Assembly: GCF_000802185.1 (NCBI RefSeq)
Contig: NZ_KN676113.1
Location: 716,581-780,580 of the forward strand
DNA: 64,000 nt
Source of the DNA: Belnapia sp. F-4-1
Lineage (GTDB): Bacteria; Pseudomonadota; Alphaproteobacteria; Acetobacterales; Acetobacteraceae
Reading direction: 5' to 3'
The notes below the pieces were generated by a model. The model had not been told where the DNA came from and did no database searches. It saw nothing but the letters and a program-made list of their open reading frames with translations. Of the stretch, positions 61,097 to 64,000 are shown piece after piece (positions within the stretch are counted from its first letter, which is position 1; every line of letters starts with the position of its first letter). The translations under genes were made by a program, and so were the position numbers.

Positions 61097-62059
61097 ATGG
61101 TGAAAGACACTGTTTCCCTGGCCCCACGCGGGCGGATCTATGACAGCGTGCTCGAGATCGTCGGCGGCACCCCGCTGGTGCGGCTGCCGCGGCTGAAGGC
61201 GGCCGAGGGGCTGGGCGCCGACATCGCGCTCAAGCTGGAATTCTTCAACCCGCTCGGCTCGGTGAAGGACCGCATCGGCCTCGCCATGGTCGAGGCGGCC
61301 GAGCGCGAGGGGCTGATCGCGCCCGGCCGCTCCACGCTGGTGGAGCCGACCTCCGGCAATACCGGCATCGCGCTGGCCTTCGTCGCCGCCGCCAAGGGGT
61401 ACCGGCTGATCGTCGTCATGCCGGACGGCGCCAGCATCGAGCGGCGCAAGATGATGCGGCTGATGGGCGCCGAGCTGGAACTGACGCCGTCCCGCCGCGG
61501 CATGGCCGGCGCCATCGCCCGGGCCGAGGCCATCCTTGCCGCGACGCCCGGCGCCTGGATGCCGAAGCAGTTCGACAACCCCGCCAACCCCGCCATCCAT
61601 GCCGCCACCACGGCGGAGGAGATCTGGGCCGATACCGATGGCGCCGTCGATGCCGTCATCGGAGGGCTCGGCACGGGCGGGACGCTGACCGGCATCGCCC
61701 GGGCCTTGAAGCCGCGCAAGCCCGGCCTCCGCATCATCGGCGTGGAACCAGCCGAAAGCGCGGTGCTCTCGGGCGACGAGCCGGGGCCGCACGGCATCCA
61801 GGGCATCGGCGCCGGGTTCAAGCCGGCGGTGCTGGAACTCGACCGGCTCGACGGGGTGATGCGCGTCGCGGAGCGGGAGGCGGTGGCCGCCGCCCGCCGC
61901 TGCGCGCAGCTCGAGGGGCTGCCGGTCGGCATCTCCTCCGGCGCCATGCTGCATGCGGCGGTGCAGGTGGCGCGGGAAATGCGGGGCGGGCTGGTGGTCG
62001 GCATCGCCCCCTCCTTCGCCGAGCGCTACCTGTCGACGGAACTCTTCGCCGGTCTATGA
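61097..62059 (+). CDS. cysK: Cysteine synthase A (O-acetylserine sulfhydrylase)
   Basis: The 320-residue PLP enzyme makes cysteine from O-acetylserine and sulfide. Seen: the opening IYDSVLEIVGGTPLVRLPRL, the PLP lysine K57 in NPLGSVKDRIGLAM, the substrate loop EPTSGNTGIALAFVAA (84-99), the phosphate loop GGLGTGGTLTGIA, and the C-terminal GLPVGISSGAMLHA. There is no C-terminal CBS domain, so it is not a cystathionine beta-synthase of the long type. The ATG at 61097 has no strong ribosome-binding site. Divergent from the TctC gene across 106 bases; 26 bases before a cupin gene on the same strand. Confidence 0.93.
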   Translation: MVKDTVSLAPRGRIYDSVLEIVGGTPLVRLPRLKAAEGLGADIALKLEFFNPLGSVKDRIGLAMVEAAEREGLIAPGRSTLVEPTSGNTGIALAFVAAAKGYRLIVVMPDGASIERRKMMRLMGAELELTPSRRGMAGAIARAEAILAATPGAWMPKQFDNPANPAIHAATTAEEIWADTDGAVDAVIGGLGTGGTLTGIARALKPRKPGLRIIGVEPAESAVLSGDEPGPHGIQGIGAGFKPAVLELDRLDGVMRVAEREAVAAARRCAQLEGLPVGISSGAMLHAAVQVAREMRGGLVVGIAPSFAERYLSTELFAGL

Positions 62060-62085
62060 TGGTGGCATAGCCAGGAGCGCACGCC

Positions 62086-62586
62086 ATGCCGCATGACGGC
62101 CACCACAGCCACGATACGCCCCCGGATGACGGGTGGAAGCATACCGGCGTCCGGGTCATCCCCGGCGACCAGCTCGACACCAACACGGCGCAGACCCCGG
62201 GGATGAACCGCGCCGCGGCCATCAACGCGGCCCGCGTCGGCGCGCAGAAGATCTGGGCGGGGACCGTCCACATCCACCCGAATGCGAAGACGGGCGCCCA
62301 CCATCACGGCGCGCTGGAGAGCGTGATCTACATCGTCTCCGGCCGCGCCCGCATGCGCTGGGGGGAGAAGCTGGAATTCGTCGCGGAAGCCGGGCCGGGC
62401 GACTTCATTTTCGTGCCGCCCTATGTGCCGCACCAAGAGATCAATGCGTCGACCGACGAGACGCTGCGCTGCGTGCTGGTGCGCTCGGACAACGAGGCGG
62501 TGGTGGTCAACCTCGACATCGAGCCGGTCGAGAAGCCGGAGCAGGTTCTCTGGATCGACCCGATCCACAAGAACGGCGGCATGTGA
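62086..62586 (+). CDS. Cupin-domain protein
   Basis: The 166-residue cytosolic protein has a His-rich start (MPHDGHHSHDTPPDD) and one cupin barrel: VHIHPNAKTGAHHHGALESV with the HxH and Glu metal ligands of motif 1, VIYIVSGRARMRWGEKLEFV, and motif 2 GDFIFVPPYVPHQEIN with the third histidine. A metal site is thus complete. AGGAG lies 8 bases before the ATG. It follows cysK by 26 bases, suggesting co-transcription, but a link to sulfur metabolism (for example thiol dioxygenation) is only a guess. Confidence 0.8.
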   Translation: MPHDGHHSHDTPPDDGWKHTGVRVIPGDQLDTNTAQTPGMNRAAAINAARVGAQKIWAGTVHIHPNAKTGAHHHGALESVIYIVSGRARMRWGEKLEFVAEAGPGDFIFVPPYVPHQEINASTDETLRCVLVRSDNEAVVVNLDIEPVEKPEQVLWIDPIHKNGGM

Positions 62587-62594
62587 GGCAGGTT

Positions 62595-62618
62595 GGGCGG
62601 GGGAGCATTCCCCCGCCC
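62595..62618. terminator. Strong hairpin between convergent cupin and ilvC genes
   Basis: GGGCGGGGGA (62595-62604) and TCCCCCGCCC (62609-62618) form a 10-bp perfect stem with a GCAT loop, 8 bases after the cupin stop and 6 bases before the ilvC stop. A bidirectional terminator is likely. Confidence 0.65.
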
Positions 62619-62624
62619 CCAGGC

Positions 62625-64000
<1,376 letters not shown>

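Overview
This is a very GC-rich piece of bacterial chromosome, most likely from an alphaproteobacterium of the Acetobacteraceae (Roseomonas-like). Three things point there: three orphan tripartite-tricarboxylate (Bug/TctC) binding proteins, an AroK-AroB fusion, and conserved alphaproteobacterial neighbourhoods (pgsA-AI-2E-hda-ppk-ppx opposite purM-purN; lptF-lptG-lptD; xerD next to aroKB and accA). Both window edges cut genes: a LysR regulator on the left and ilvN on the right. No tRNA, rRNA, CRISPR array, transposase, integrase island or phage gene was recognised. Most of the window is ordinary core chromosome with small accessory patches.

Layout. 1-6.7 kb: a LysR regulator, a cyclic amidohydrolase, a TctC protein, an ABC-type binding protein, an unknown protein and an N-carbamoyl-D-amino-acid hydrolase, together suggesting use of hydantoin- or ureide-type compounds. 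6.8-8 kb: two small secreted proteins and a periplasmic cupin. 8-15 kb (minus): DUF2066 protein, pgsA-like gene, AI-2E permease, hda, ppk, ppx, packed like one operon. 15-17.7 kb: purM-purN, a tiny cytochrome oxidase subunit IV, ndk. 17.8-24.6 kb: ABC-F ATPase, DUF1203, a 39-residue exported peptide, isoaspartyl peptidase with a DUF1835 gene, an RTX protein, TctC. 24.7-33.5 kb: chemoreceptor, the lptF-lptG-lptD operon, a GlcD-type flavoprotein, a second RTX protein. 33.5-43.8 kb: tartrate dehydrogenase-like enzyme, a duplicated secreted protein, a methyltransferase, an M20 amidohydrolase, a long AI-2E protein, accA, xerD, aroKB.

43.9-51 kb: a PAS-rich HisKA_2 kinase with an eroded N-box, then sahR-metH. 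A 20-bp near-palindrome precedes sahR and is shared with a divergent small protein that looks like a CobW GTPase without its P-loop. 51-59.3 kb: a TRAP-type binding protein one base from a large hybrid sensor kinase, followed by a PuuE-like deacetylase fused by overlap to a complete TRAP transporter (dctQ-dctM-dctP). 59.3-64 kb: enoyl-CoA hydratase with TctC, cysteine synthase, cupin, ilvC and ilvN.

Main points for follow-up are the SahR-type operator with the P-loop-less CobW-like gene, the binding-protein/hybrid-kinase pair beside a TRAP operon, the two RTX proteins with matching C-terminal ends, the internally duplicated secreted protein, and the likely CTG start of purM. All family names come from reading motifs by eye; no database search was run.
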